In this document: piece after piece, positions 27,261 to 39,429 of the stretch | Position numbering within the stretch: the first letter of the stretch is position 1 | Layout: every line of letters begins with the position of its first letter | NCBI GenBank assembly: GCA_036897445.1 | Contig: JAYMTL010000155.1 | Location: 1 to 45,541 of the forward strand | DNA length: 45,541 bases | Direction of reading: 5' to 3' | Source of the DNA: Pelargonium tetragonum | Lineage: Eukaryota; Streptophyta; Magnoliopsida; Geraniales; Geraniaceae | The notes under the pieces: model-generated | Databases searched by the model: none | What the model saw: the letters and a program-made list of their open reading frames with translations, nothing else | Told to the model about the DNA's origin: nothing | Position numbers and translations under genes: made by a program

Positions 27261-30200
27261 TATATAAGTTTTCCAGTTAGGGGCTTTCTTGCTTAGGAGT
27301 CTCAGGCTAGCCAGTTTTATAAAAGTGAAATTATGTATGTAGGAAATGAAACTTAAAAGAGGTAAAACGTATCCAAAGAGCCCTCCGTGTGATAAAAATT
27401 TTAGCTAGATAGTAACCTTGGTATTGGTGTTGTGGGGTTCTAGTGAATCAGTATTCCTTATCTCTTAGCATTTTTCAAAATCTGTCTAATTCTTTACCTA
27501 ATTAAAAAGTCTAATTTTCCGAGAAGGCTTTTTCTAGTCTTGTCAGTTCCCTTAACCCCTAAAAGTTTCTGACTCTAGAGCTCTTAACTTCTCTAATCGG
27601 TGGAATAAACGCAATCTTAAAACTAGGAATCCGCTTTTCCTGAAGCTGAACAAATGCAGTACAAGTTTGCCCAACCCCCTAAACGGATCCCTAAAATAGA
27701 ATTGAATCCTATTGGGAAATCCTTAGGCTATTAATTATAGCAGTTACTAAAAAATACAAAGAATTTAAGTCAAGTTATAGGTCATTTTGGTATTCTAAGG
27801 GAATTTTTTTACAACTTAGAATTCCGTCGTGCAGCAGCATTCCATTTTTCCTCGTTAACAAAGGGAAAGGGCAAGAAATCGAGTGTCTGGAGGAATATAA
27901 GGAAATCCCTTTTAAACCAAGTAGTTTTCCTGCTCTAGGGTCAATATAGAATTTTATTAAGGGAGTAGTCTAGCTTTTTTATGCGGCCTTGCTTAAAGTT
28001 AAAGGTACCTTGTATAAGGTTGGTTTTGTTGGATTCTTTTTGGAGCAAATCAAAATAGAAAGAGTTCTTTGCCTCCGATAAGCCCTTCACTCCAGCCAGA
28101 ACGAGGGAACTGTAAAATAGGGGGTTCTTTACTAGGACTACTGAAGGAAGGTTAGCATCTCAAAATTAGGGAAGAAACAAAAAGTGAGGACAGATGAGTT
28201 AATCTGTATTCCCTATCCTTAGCCTTTTTGAAAGTCTTTACCTAATAGGTAACACAAGTTAAATCCTTTAGGGAATTCTCGCCAGCTATCGTCTAGAAGG
28301 TTTATAACTTTTTGTAAATCAAAAGAAATTCCTGAAATAGGGTCTTAGAAAATCTGTCTTATTAACCATTTATATATATATAAGTAAATTGTACATAATG
28401 TTATTATAATGCTTCTTCTTCTCTAACAAGTAATTCATAAGACTAAAAATCTACTGCAACTCGGAGCCATAAGTTGGGGGATTCCGTTGATTATAAATAT
28501 GTAAATAGAAGTTATAGCCCCGATCTGTATATATACAATTATTATGTATATGCATAAATAAGCCTATAAAAGCTTCAATTTCGTGTAAGCTAAGCCCTAT
28601 CAAGATTCTTTAAAATAAAGTGAATAACTGCGGAAAAAATACGTGTATATTGAATAGCCCATGCCGAGGAACATTCCTCTAAAAAATTGAAGATTTCGGG
28701 GAATTTGGAATTTGCTTAGAAAATTACATAACTCCAAAAAAATGACTTATACTTAGGGAAGTGAGAGAATGTCACTAACCTCAAAACTAAGACTTATCAA
28801 TCTTAATTCTGCCTCTAAAGCTATAATCATCCTTTTACTATAAGGAATTTGAACCCTTGTGTAATTATAACCAAGCTTGGAGTATACATACCGTCTAATT
28901 TATGGGTAAAAAGCCTGCTAATTTGTTTAATTTGTTGGAAAATCTGTAATAGATTGTTAATATCATACAAGTAGTTTAATTACTTATGTTTATGAACTAA
29001 AATACCAGAAGCTCCTTTTACTCCGGAGGTTTTTAACCTAGGGCTTCCGTTTCTATGAAAGAACGAGAGAAAAAAATAGAGTATAAAAAAGGAACTCCCC
29101 TGGGTAGGACTAAGGGAGGACTAAAGCAAATTTCTTGTGATCATGACAAAGGTTTCGGTACTGCCAATCTCAGATCCCTTTGAGAAGCCTTAACTTTTAG
29201 CAATCTACAGGTGGAGACTCCTAATAACTAGTTAAGCTCTAGTAGGCTTCTTTAAAAGATAATAAATAGAAAATGGAAACTTGACTTCGGAGAACCCGAT
29301 AAAAAGAAAGACTTCATTTTTTGAGCAGCCCTTTTATGGACTAGCTTTACTTATCTAAAGTAGGATTTCCAGTAATATTGGGTTATCTAACTTTTATTAA
29401 GTTCGTGCTCTTAGAGCTTGGTATACATTTATACATTTTTTTGTAACTCTTTAAAAAGAATAAGAATCACGGATATCTATATAGGAAAGTCTGATATCAC
29501 TATTCTAAAATACCTTGTTATAAGTCTCTAACGACTAAGAACGCGAAACCTGTTGAATTTCATTTAGTAAAACACAAAATTCAGGATAAGAATCCTTTGG
29601 TTTAAATTATATCAAACAATGCTTGACCGAACTCAAAAGGAAAGGGTGGTTAAGGTTTAAATACCTATTTTGGACTTTTTTAGTGTTAAACTAATTCTAA
29701 TAAATAAACCCATTTTTAAGCGTCTGGTAACAGAATTATAACCATGGAAATCTCTCTCCTTATTTAAATTTAAAGTCTACATCCAACAAATTTATCTGAG
29801 TTTACTAAAGTATACTCTTAGGAAAATTATCCGTATATTAATATTAAAAAAACTTGGTTGAATACTTTCCGAAACTAATTTACCCTGTTATAGCATTAGT
29901 ACATATCAACTCCACCAAGGGGTAGCTTCATTTTATAACCCTTAGTTCGGAAACTAGAAAGCGCTCTTGGCATAAAATATCTTTATTGCTGAATTTCAAC
30001 TGCTTATATATCTGAAGCTTATAAAAGGAGCTCCTTTTCGATATTTTACAGGACTCCCAGTCGGGCGGCGCACCCTTAAAAGAAAGATAGTGATGCTTGT
30101 AAGACACCCTTTATAAAATAGGGCACCTAAAGCAAAGTAAAAAATATCCAGAGGCAAGATACTAAGTTTCCCTTCATTTACAAAAAGAGGAGTACTATTT

Positions 30201-31430
30201 ACTTATAAAAGTCCGGGTCACAAGATGTAGATCACAGCAAAGGAGTGCTTTTGTATTTACTTTTTTCTTCATTTTGTTCTGTCTAGCCTTAGAATTTCCA
30301 GGCTTGTTGAATAGAAAACGTGAGGGCTTTTAGCTTCTCTTTATTGCAAGACTTTTAAAAGAAGACTATCAAGTGACTCAGCGAAACTCCAGAAAAAACT
30401 TAACGCAGGGGATTCCAAGGGCCTACCAGCCTTTTTCTAAACCGCTACCTTATGAGACCTAAAAACTTTAGAGTACAAAAAAGAATAAAAATCCCAATTG
30501 GTAAAAGACAAATGCCTCAATAAATAAAGATTACAACGGAATACTTATAAACTTACAAAACACTAAAAATAAGGTATTTCTGTGTATATCTAGAACTCCT
30601 GTTTATCACATACATTAAAAAATTTCCCTGCCAATTAAAGAACATAGAGGAAGCCTTTTCAATATAAAGCAAAACAACGGAAAAGGGGTAACAGAAGTTA
30701 TTAAAAAAAGACTGCCTGGTCCGTAGAAGAAGCTTCCCAAGAATACTTACAAATTCTCCTGGTACAAAACCCTTCTTTAAAAATTGAATTACTCAGAGGA
30801 AATACAAAACCTCTAATTTGAAAGACGGAAACCCGACCACCCTCTTTTTCTCTAGACCTGGGTTTGCTTTTTGGAGAAAGACCTATCCTCAGATTAAGAT
30901 TTAATTATCTAAGATTTTTTAGCCGTAAATAAAAGACCAGGTTTTAAGGGCAAGTATATCATAATTAAGTATAAGCATACGTAAGAAAGCCTTGTTCTAA
31001 AGCTATAAAAGTAATCCCAGGCTCCTAGCTTTCCTCGGTTTTAAGTTTCAACTCTTCTGCTCTTGCCTTTCTGAACTTTGCCTCTTGTGATAACATTTTT
31101 GGATTAACGTTGCTAATATACACCAAACTATTTGCTCCCATGCTCAACAAGATAATAATATGAATTGCTTAGTATTAATTAATTGTTGCAACTAACTACT
31201 TAAATGCCGAACTTTGTATGCAATGCTTTTTTATATAATACTTACACTTTGACTCAAATACTTTTTATAAATAGTAAAAACCAAATAATCAGAAATTGAA
31301 TTGGGATTTCTGGTACTATCTTACTGAAGAAGGGGTATCCTATACTAATTTGTAACGCCGTTTATCGAACCTATAATCTCAACAGGGAGTCCTTTTGGTA
31401 TTACAATCCAGTACCAATTTCAAAAGAAAG

Positions 31431-31464
31431 GAAAAGGTAATGTAATTAACTTCGTTACCTTTTC
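31431..31464. repeat. Hairpin with 10-bp arms
   Basis: GAAAAGGTAA (31431-31440) and TTACCTTTTC (31455-31464) are exact reverse complements around a 14-base loop. No gene ends here, so a terminator role is not supported. It may be a remnant of a small inverted-repeat element or chance. Confidence 0.4.
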
Positions 31465-31690
31465 TTGGTTCCTAAAAAATGAAAGTGGGCGAGAGTCAGA
31501 AGACTGAAAAGTAAACGAGTTTCTGGCTAGATTAGGTAATTATTTTGAAAGTTTAAGTATAGCATAAAAATAGGATTTCAAAACTACTTCTAAGCGAGCC
31601 CCCAAAAGATTCGCGCGGATTTGACTCCAAGAGTAATCTCTAAAGAAAATATAAAGAATGTTCATATTTTTGTATTAATTAAAGTATCGC

Positions 31691-31702
31691 TTAGGGTTAG
31701 GG
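31691..31702 (+). repeat. Two telomere-type units (TTAGGG)2
   Basis: TTAGGGTTAGGG occurs exactly, in gene-free DNA. TTAGGG is the telomere unit of most filamentous fungi and of vertebrates. Two units do not make a telomere. They may be an interstitial telomeric remnant or coincidence. A second two-unit match in the opposite orientation lies at 44563-44574. Confidence 0.5.
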
Positions 31703-31979
31703 TAGCTCTAAAGTAGGTACATTTATTAATATAACCTGACTAAAGAGTGCCTTATTGAGGGGTTCTGCAAGCTAAAAAGGGGCTGCCTTGGCGTGTTAAA
31801 GAGCCTTAGAATATTCAAGAGCATTTGTAGCTTCTGCATATAGGTGTTTACATAAGAATTTCCTTTTGCAGAACTGCCGATATTTCTCGTTACCCTCGAT
31901 TGGAACTCTAGAACGCCGAAATTTTCTTTCCGCAGGAACTAAACTAAGAGACGCTCCTTTATTTTACTACTATAACTAA

Positions 31980-32234
31980 ATCCCCTACGGAGACCCCCTT
32001 AGTTATCCAACTCAAAAAGAGACTTTGGTAAAGGATAGACTTTCTTATTGTTCTGCTGTCCCTACTCTTCTTAGTCTTAGTGCTAAAGCTCCTACGCCCT
32101 CTCTTACCGCTAATAATGTTGCAGCGCTAGTACAGCTATTGTTTTTGTCAGATAAGTCAACAAAAGAAGATAGGTCAAGTAAAGAAACAGGGCATCAAAC
32201 AAGTAAGTCGAAGAATTGTAGGTATATAGTGTAA
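31980..32234 (+). pseudogene. Ser/Lys-rich open stretch, unrecognised
   Basis: A stop-free run of about 84 codons ends at 32234; the first usual start is TTG at 32025. The product would be Leu/Ser/Ala-rich in the first half (around LSLSAKAPTPSLTANN) and Ser/Lys/Glu-rich in the second. No family motif is visible. The sequence is less AT-rich than its flanks, keeps CA and TG steps, and has a protein-like codon mix, so it is the best single candidate in the window for residual coding sequence. Against this, an ATG is lacking and its length is close to chance. The sequence just downstream has intron-like signals and a partial second copy at 39.56 kb, which suggests a repeated element and not a unique gene. 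Confidence 0.3.
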
Positions 32235-32310
32235 GTCAGTAGATGGGTATTATAATGTATGGATGTACTAACTATAAATACAAATACTCAATGCTTCCTT
32301 TACTACTAAG
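32231..32310 (+). other. Candidate spliceosomal intron or LTR-like promoter segment
   Basis: A textbook set of fungal intron signals lies in order: donor GTAAGT (32231-32236), branch sequence TACTAAC (32266-32272) and acceptor AG (32309-32310). That gives an 80-base intron with the branch point about 38 bases from the acceptor, all within the usual fungal range. The donor overlaps the end of the preceding open stretch. The same segment also contains a TATA-like CTATAAATAC (32272-32281), so an LTR promoter is the alternative. Bases 32251-32274 match 39564-39587 at 21 of 24 positions. Confidence 0.3.
32251..32274 (+). repeat. Dispersed repeat, copy 1 (TGTATGGATGTACTAAC)
   Basis: Matches 39564-39587 in the same orientation with 21 identities in 24. 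Beyond the core the two sites drift, but both are followed by T/A/C-rich text. This is consistent with two worn copies of one repeat. Confidence 0.4.
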
Positions 32311-32344
32311 AAAATCTATACTACTTATTAACTACACTATAACT

Positions 32345-35300
32345 CTAGCTTGTTTGTGGTAATACCGGAATAAAAGAACTCCTAGATTCTGAGAAGAAAG
32401 TTAAAGAATATTGCTTTTTCTTTATTTACTTCTTACTTCAGATTAGCCTTGCTGCTTTATCAATCAATAGGACCCCGTGTAATATAATAGAACCTAGTTA
32501 GAACCAGGCCCTAAAAAGTCTACACATTGTTGCTATTCCAAAGTGCCCGGGGGCTTCCGTAGTAAAAGCTCTTTCATAGTAGTTGGGTACACTATAAAAG
32601 GGATCCTGTATTCTTCAAAGAGCAGGGCACTTAATTGGACGCTGAGTTGTGCTGTATTAAAGTGTTTACTGCTTTGTTTTTGTTAAACTCTTAGTTTAAG
32701 ATAAGAAAGAATTTGCACTAAGGTATCGAAGATGGCTCGGGGCCCTCCTTAAAATTTCTTTTAAGGGGTTTCTAATTCTATTTTTTATATGTTATAAACT
32801 TCATGTTTTTTATATAAAAAGGTAAGACCTTGTGCTTTCACGTTTATTGCAGCGGTTCAAACTACAACTTAAAAAGATTCTCGGATGGATACTCACCGGA
32901 TCTCTATATTAAATAACTTTGAGAGAATTTTGACTTGATCAAGTCCTTTTTTTAAAAGAGCTGATAGAAACAAACTTGCCCCTTTTTATAAAGGCTTTAC
33001 TGCAGCCGTGCGCATGTGTGGAGGCAGTTTGAAATTAAAAACAAGGGTTCCTTTTACGAGTAGGGGCTTGCCGAAGATTCAGATGTTTCAACCTTTCTTA
33101 TCTATATTTGGTATAATTCTACTTAGCCTTAAGTCTGGTAAGCCTTTTTAATAGCTACAAAATTTGAAAGTAAAGCGCCTACCTTGAACTTACAGCACCG
33201 GCCCTAACTACCTAACTAAATAGGGGGCACCAGAACTTAACTTAGGCCCCTTTACGAAGCCTTCTTTTTCTTTCTCAAGAGTGCATATAGTACCAGCCTT
33301 TATAAATTAAAAGTCTTTCACGTTAGCCGTTAGTTTAGTACTCCTTGTGAGCTTAAGTTAGTGGTATAGTAAGATTCTAAGTTTATATCCTTAAGATAAG
33401 AGTAGAGGTCTGTATTCCTATAAGATTTGTTCCTATTGACACTTGTGGAGACAGGTTCGAGATAGTAAAGTAGTCTAAACTTAAAGGAATCTCTTCTCAA
33501 GTTCGCGAAGATTTTCTATAGTTATCGCCAAGGGTCCTACGTTCTGGTAGAGTTTTTCTATTATAGAAATATAGTGTGCATTCTGAGTCTGCTATTTTTA
33601 AATTAAAGCTCTAAATCTCTATGTGGCTTGTTAGCAATTTAGCACTTGAGTAAGACCTTCTAGAACCCACAACGGGGATCCCGCTCTTTTGGCTTAGCCG
33701 GAATTTGGAAGGTTTAGGTGTATGTAATGTATCCCTTAGTTGAGTAAAAGTCGGACTCTCTTTCGTTTCTTATCGAGGGAGGACCTCTTCGATAAAATCT
33801 TTCAAAACGCAAACCATGTGATATATAAATTACTTCATTACAAAACTTCTTTGATTAATTTTATAAAAACCGACCTAGAAACCCGTGAAAATCCCTTATA
33901 AAATTAAGTATGAATTTCTACTCTACTTCGTGAAAATTCAGTCGGTAAGGAAACTCTATGAGCATACTTTTTACGCGAGTCTTGACAGAAATGGATTTAC
34001 TTTAACTTTCTTAAAAAATTTGCATTAAGTTTATTTGTCGATTTACATAACTATACCATGTTCCGTAAAAAGGGGTTGGAGAACTTCCCTGCGCTGCCAA
34101 GTACGAGTACTTTATTCAAGAAGAGCTTTTTTTAGTATATAAGCTGTCTCACACTTTCGGGTAATAGATTAGAGAACTGCTGCTCTAAGTATTTTTCGGC
34201 GGGTATTCCTATACTATCCTAAAGGAAATAAGTTAACTACTTTATGCTTCCCTTTTCCGGTTTCAGTAAGGAAAGGATATTTTTAGGGATTCCTGACTAA
34301 AATCTTATAATTAGATTCGCCTACTTGCTTGAGGACCTTGTAATTCCAAAGTTAAAAAAGCGGAGCTTATTTGTTTGGGATGAATGTTACCCCAAGTGAT
34401 TTAAATGAGAAGAATATAGAGAGTCATATCTAAAACTCTTTTTTTTTTTCAAAAGCAGGAAACCCAGAAAGGTGGTTCAGAAGTGTGCCTGGAATTTCTT
34501 AAACGGGGATTTTATTATTACAAAAAGTTACTTGAGCTAAGGCCTGTTAACACCCGGATTTATTTGGCTTACATTAATTTCAATTTCAGGGCAAAAATAA
34601 GAATTACTATAACTATACAAAAAAAGTGGCGCCTTTCTCATCATAATAAATACTATACTAGATCTAACTAAACTAAATATCTTAGAATAGAAAGGGCTTT
34701 TTCGGGTTAATAGAATAGCTGCATAGATTCTATATTACTCTAATTTAGATGCTTTTTCCTACTCCGGCTTCGGGATTTACTAGTTGAAGTTAAGGGTAAT
34801 TTATCTTGAGTTTTTATTTAAATAAGTGTTGCTCAATTTTCAATAGGAAGTATAATCACTATAAAAAAGTAACAATTGCCTACTTTTGAACTATACTGGT
34901 AATGCTATGGAATTTTCCTGAACCTCATCTTTCTTTTTTCTAGTAGGAATCATTTTCGTTTTATAAAGCTCCTTTTTACTGACGCAAGACTTTTCCTCTT
35001 TTTATCCTGCGCTCTAAACTTCGCGTTACTTTGCGAATATAAGAAAAATTTTAGACTAGATTTACTCTAACGACAAGATTCGATCGAACCCCGCATTTTG
35101 CAGCGCTTTAAATACCTTTACAAGGATTTGTGCTACTTCTTCGAATCAAGTTGCCTTATAAAAAACCCACTAGATTAGAACTGCTTTAGTGAAACAGGTC
35201 CGGTTTTCTTCGCTATTTCCCTAGTTTAGCTCTTATCTAACAAAGAACTTCTAAAGGGATTTTTACGTGACTTAAAAAGATTCAAAGTTTTTATTTAAAT

Positions 35301-36639
35301 CACTGAATATTTTAGGCATTTCTGTTTAAATTTATTATGCCCAGTACTTCATTTTCTCTTTATACATATACCCTTAGAAGCAAGAAAAAGTACTGTAGCT
35401 TGCTTTTTAGGTGCAAAAAGTTCTTTAGTTTCCTATTCCTGATTCAAAAAAAAATGAGGGAATGAATATACGGTAAGGCATACTCCTTAAATCTAGTGCC
35501 TAGTGCGTCTAGTTGCAGAAACTAAAACTACTACTTAAAAAATCTCGAAGCTTTCCCCGTATAAATTGCCCTATTTTTGCAGTCCTAGTTCTATATTCAT
35601 TCTTATACCAGGTATCCCTCTAAAAGGATAATCTAAAATAGCAGAATACTCAAACGCCCTTAAATTCCTTATAATAGGAAAACCTCCTGTATTTATTATT
35701 GTTTTCCTTGTATTGTACTCCCACTTTATTTATTCTATTTCCCGATCACCGACGATAACTGAGAAAAAGCTTTTTAATTGAATATATGGGAAGCTCTGAA
35801 ACAATACCTAAAGAAATCCACAATTCAAAAAGTAGTGTAAATAGCTATAAATCTAAGGCATAAGTTTTCCCTTTTTACTAAGTTGCAGCTTTCATGGGGT
35901 TAATACTTTGTCAGTAAGTTTATTAGGAAAAGCAAGTATCGAAAAAAGTGAAATCTTTGATCTGGATCCTTTGTACATAAACTTCTGAGCCATAATACTT
36001 CAATACTTCCCAGTTTCTGCCCCGTTATAAAGAAAACCCCTAAAAGGGCAGCTCTTATCTATATTTATCAGGAATTTAAGCCCCAATTTTTGCGCTTACA
36101 ATAGAATTAAGAAATCCCTCTGCTTTTCAGTAGCACACTTTTTGTTATGACATTAAGCTTCTGTGTGCCCTCTTGTTTTCTCAATACTTAGTGCAGTGTC
36201 TGCCGCAGTAGATATAGCATATATATATAAAGATTTTTAAACAAAACTTGGGTCTGGTACTATAATCTAAAAGGGGGCATCAAAGTTGGTAAGAGAGTCT
36301 TACTATATACGGGCAGCTTCAAATTATACAAAAAAAGTTTGTTTTTTTTGGAGACAGTTATTATCGTAGGAATTCCTCAGGACTCTATCTATATGGTGCT
36401 AAAAGCCCTCATTCAGGCTTATTTAAACTAAAGGGTAAAAAAGAGTGGCCGCCTAATATCTACCAAAGTCAATTAGTTTAACTTTAAAAGAATAGCTTGA
36501 AATTACTAAGATAAATTAGAAGGGGTAGAAAAGTTCCGTTTAAGGCTGCTGAAGTAAAGGCTTTAATTAAAACAGGGATACATTTACGGAGATGCCAAAG
36601 GTTCTAATCCCCGAGACAATGACAAGATAAACATGGATA
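32345..36639. other. Gene-free AT-rich stretch
   Basis: No supportable gene. One 62-codon frame (34483-34671 plus) starts on a non-ATG codon and has no recognisable motif. Composition is the background type. A GC-richer spot with GTGCGCATGTGTGG lies near 33009, and an AT repeat (ATATATATA) at 36219-36229. Nothing else of note was seen. Confidence 0.6.
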
Positions 36640-36990
36640 CCTTATAGGCACACCCAACTTCTTATTGACTTAATTCTTCTTCTTGCTATTGACTTACTAT
36701 ACTTAATGTACTAATACCTGCTGCTCTAGACTCTTCTTATTAGGATTCCCCAGACTTATAACTGTAGCTAGGGTATTGTACCTAGAAGGGTACTACTCCT
36801 ATTGTTAGGATTGAAGTATAGAAAGAAATATATTAGAGTAATACTAATGTATTCTTAGGTAGTAGTTTTTTTAGTATCTCTTTAATAATTAGACTTTAAT
36901 CAGTTAGTAATAGAATAATTGTAATAAAAAAGTCTAGAGATACTAATATGTTAATTTAGTCTAGGAAGAGAAGGCTTTGCCTGACCTGTA
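36640..36990. repeat. Compositionally distinct repeat remnant with a TA-flanked inverted repeat
   Basis: This block differs from its flanks. Bases 36650-36760 are C/T-rich with CTTCTTCTTGCTATTGAC-type text, and bases 36800-36950 are poor in C. The second half ends in an inverted repeat described separately. On the minus strand the first half is AAG/GAA-rich, like the lysine-rich fossils nearby. I infer a decayed mobile element; its class is not settled. Confidence 0.35.
36872..36945. mobile_element. Possible MITE-like element with TA ends
   Basis: TAGTATCTCT (36872-36881) and AGAGATACTA (36936-36945) are exact reverse complements, so the arms begin and end with TA. A second matching block just inside (AGACTTT at 36891-36897 and AAAGTCT near 36929-36935) extends the arms after a 9-base offset. 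The whole is about 74 bases. TA at both ends is the target-site signature of Tc1/mariner/pogo-type elements, which are common in fungi. The size is small even for a MITE, and one site alone cannot prove mobility. Confidence 0.35.
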
Positions 36991-38081
36991 TTTCCGCCTA
37001 GTAGAGCAGCCTCCTTAGCTATAAAAAAGCCTATCATTTTTATTTTAGGAGATCCGCAGCGGGGCTTCCTCCTATACAAAGTACACCTACAATTTCCTAT
37101 TTCTTAATATAATCCGCGTAGGATAACTATAAAAAGTGGACTCTCAAATATAGCATATGAGAGAAACTTCAAGTATACCAGGTAAGAAACATGAGAGATC
37201 TCCCTATAAGTTAACAACCGGAACCCCTAAGTATAAAAAATTAGCCTGATACTCAAATTGATAACGCAAAACAAGGGCATTGACCAACTTTGTATCGAAG
37301 GACTTAAACTTAAGAGTAATAAAATAGGAGATTTTTAGGAAAGAGAAGGAAAACTGACCTCATAAACAAAGGATCCCATAGCTGCTATTACTTATAAAGG
37401 GAATCCGGCAAAGACTTTTAAATTCATATAGGTACGAATATCTAAAAAGAAAAGCCCGAGTTAGCCTCATTTGTCAAGTGTAACCCCCCCTCTTTTTCCG
37501 CCTTCCATGATCAATACTTAGTGAATACCTTTTTTAGCTTTTAGCATTGACTACTAAGAAAGTTCATTATCATCTACACAAAGCAGGTAAACCTTTCATG
37601 AAACAGCGGGTACCTCATTATACTAAGACTATGAGACTCCCCTTTACTTATTTAGTTAGATTCTTAAGATCGATGCGGCTTCGTGGAAAAGAAAAACTTA
37701 TGCAATATTATAAGTCCTAATAAGGAGAATCGGGCAAATTGACTTTTATATATTATATAACAATACATAGGGCTCCCTTTTGTGATTGGTTTTATTGGTA
37801 ATAGAAGTTTTGCCCATGCAGGGCTTTCTCTAGAGAGTTATCTTGCGTAAGTTTCCTTTTTTGCCCCTGTCCACAGCGACTTCGAATAAAAGGTTAGAAG
37901 TTTTCTATTTGCAGCGGACGTTAAGGGTTTGCTGGTAAGTAAATGCCTTAAAATTGACTCTTTTTCCTTATTAGTAGGCAGGGAATAAGCAGCAAGGGTT
38001 AGCCCCTATAGTTGGGTGTATAACTAAAAGTAAATCTAAGAAAAGGGTTTTAAAGGAGTTCTTACTCTTCCCCTTTTGAGC
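36991..38081. other. AT-rich spacer between fossils
   Basis: No gene, open frame or repeat of note. Background composition with G-run/C-run clusters (for example GGGGCTTCC near 37063 and GGGTACC near 37609). Confidence 0.55.
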
Positions 38082-38250
38082 TTAATACTCTCCAGTAATC
38101 TCTATCTTATTAGTCTTCATAGCTAGACCTAAGCCTGGTCTATCACCGGTACCTTTTCTATGGGTTATACTATTCATCACGATACCTATAGCTGCTTTCT
38201 TTAGGAGCCACCATAACCTATACTTATTAAGGTATTCCCTATCTCTTAGA
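38082..38250 (-). pseudogene. Lysine-rich coding-like fossil, minus-strand copy A
   Basis: On the minus strand there is a stop-free run of about 55 codons ending at 38082. It contains the dispersed core at 38106-38129 (GGTCTAGCTATGAAGACTAA on the minus strand) and a related AAAGAAAGCAGCTATAGGTA at 38182-38202. Local peptides are GLAMKTNKIEI and KKAAIGIV. The 24-base core matches that of copy B (40992-41015) at 21 of 24 positions. There is no ATG start and no family hit that I can name. Confidence 0.4.
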
Positions 38251-38569
38251 TTTGCCCTTTAAAATAGAAGGCCCCCTTTTTGATTACTCCACTTTTTCCG
38301 AGGTGCCCTTGCTTGCAAATTAAAAACCCGGGTTACAGAACAAGCCTCTAAAATTCCTTCGTCTAACGAAAAAGAATACAGATTAAATAGAAATTTGTTA
38401 AGACATGCCCCCCTTCATACTCTGGCGCTACTGTATGAACTAGAAAACTTAGCTTTTAACAAGTGGTTATTAATGGGCGAGTAAGTTTTACCGCCTGTAG
38501 TGTAACGGAAGGAGGTTCATTATAATTAAATAGTATTTTGAATATATCTACAATATACACCAACTTAAG

Positions 38570-38775
38570 AATCTTCATACCTTTCTTCAGAGCTATAAAA
38601 AAACTTTCTTAGCTTGACTCTCTATCTTAATCTTATGACTTCCCTTGTTTCTTAGCAGTCTTCTTCTTTTTTTTATAAGTCTTTGCAGCTAGTAGACTGA
38701 CTTTCTTGATGAAAGCTAGACTTTTCTTATCTGCGATACCTGCACTCCTCCTTGTAGCTAGATCCAAAAAAGAGA
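38570..38775 (-). pseudogene. Lysine-rich coding-like fossil, minus-strand copy D, with tandem peptide repeats
   Basis: On the minus strand, bases from about 38760 down to 38650 encode a short, very basic stretch with repeated units of the type Ala-Gly-Ile-Ala-x-Lys-Lys, Ser-Leu-Ala-x-x-Lys-Lys and Leu-Ala-Ala-Lys-Thr, followed by a run of lysines (AAKTYKKKKKTAKKQG). The core CTAGCTGCAAAGACTT lies at 38678-38695. The related units at 38705-38721 and 38727-38740 are spaced at about 20-30 bases, so this is a small tandem coding repeat. Composition resembles histone-H1-like or nucleic-acid-binding tails. That is a composition argument only. Confidence 0.4.
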
Positions 38776-39365
38776 TGATACCCTAAGAGAGAGACTCCCG
38801 TTCCTATAAAGCGAATAAAAGGCTATTAGAAACTCCTATCAAGAAAGGTAGACTAATACTAAATAGAAAGTAAAGAAAGACAGAAGACTTAAGGAATTTC
38901 TGGTACTCGTAACTATTAAATAAAGTCTTAGTAAAACCATATTCATTTCAATAATAGCAAACCTAATTATAAGGCCATTTAAAAGCCAAAAAAAGAAGGT
39001 ATCCGGTAAGATTTTTTTTATCTAAGCCTTTTTCGTCCGTTTAAAGATATTTTAGAGCCTCCTTAGAAAGCTGACGGAAAGGAAAGACTCTTCTTGCAAA
39101 AGCTTCTTACACAAAAGTAAAGAGGAAAATTTTTCATTCTCCTGCTTAGCCTTTTTAGAATTGGAAACTAAGGGACCTAGGGAACAGCTCCTTTACTTTC
39201 CGGTAAATGCTAAGGAATTAGGGAATCCAGACAATGCCAAAGTTACTATCTAGAATGTCCGTTATCTGCTGTTTAGATACCAAGTAATTCCCCCCTTGAA
39301 TTACGTCAATTTTTATTGTATATTTTGAATTCTGCTCTTATTCTTTATCTAGTTATATAGTTACC

Positions 39366-39399
39366 TATCATTTTTTTAGTTCTAGATAAAAAAATGATA
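39366..39399. repeat. Perfect hairpin with 13-bp arms
   Basis: TATCATTTTTTTA (39366-39378) and TAAAAAAATGATA (39387-39399) are exact reverse complements around an 8-base loop, GTTCTAGA. The symmetry continues imperfectly outwards for about 20 bases (AGTTATATAGTTACC on the left against the complement of GAAACTATAACTATAG on the right). The 13-bp perfect arm, with non-repetitive ATGATA ends, is the strongest hairpin found in the window. It lies about 40 bases before a plus-strand copy of the lysine-rich core. Confidence 0.6.
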
Positions 39400-39429
39400 A
39401 TAAAGGAGAAACTATAACTATAGAACTGT

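Larger units (their letters stand above)
27261..31979. other. Gene-free AT-rich stretch
   Basis: No gene is visible and no open frame reaches 60 codons with a usual start. Composition is the background type. A (TA)6 tract lies at 28371-28382, and an A/T-rich, C-poor patch follows to about 28560. A GC-rich spot (TCGGGCGGCGCACCC) lies near 30061. Telomere-like units and a hairpin inside this stretch are listed separately. Confidence 0.6.

Noticed and set aside
28371-28382. (TA)6 tract as an origin or promoter
   Set aside because: Simple AT repeats are expected in such DNA, and no associated gene or origin element was seen.
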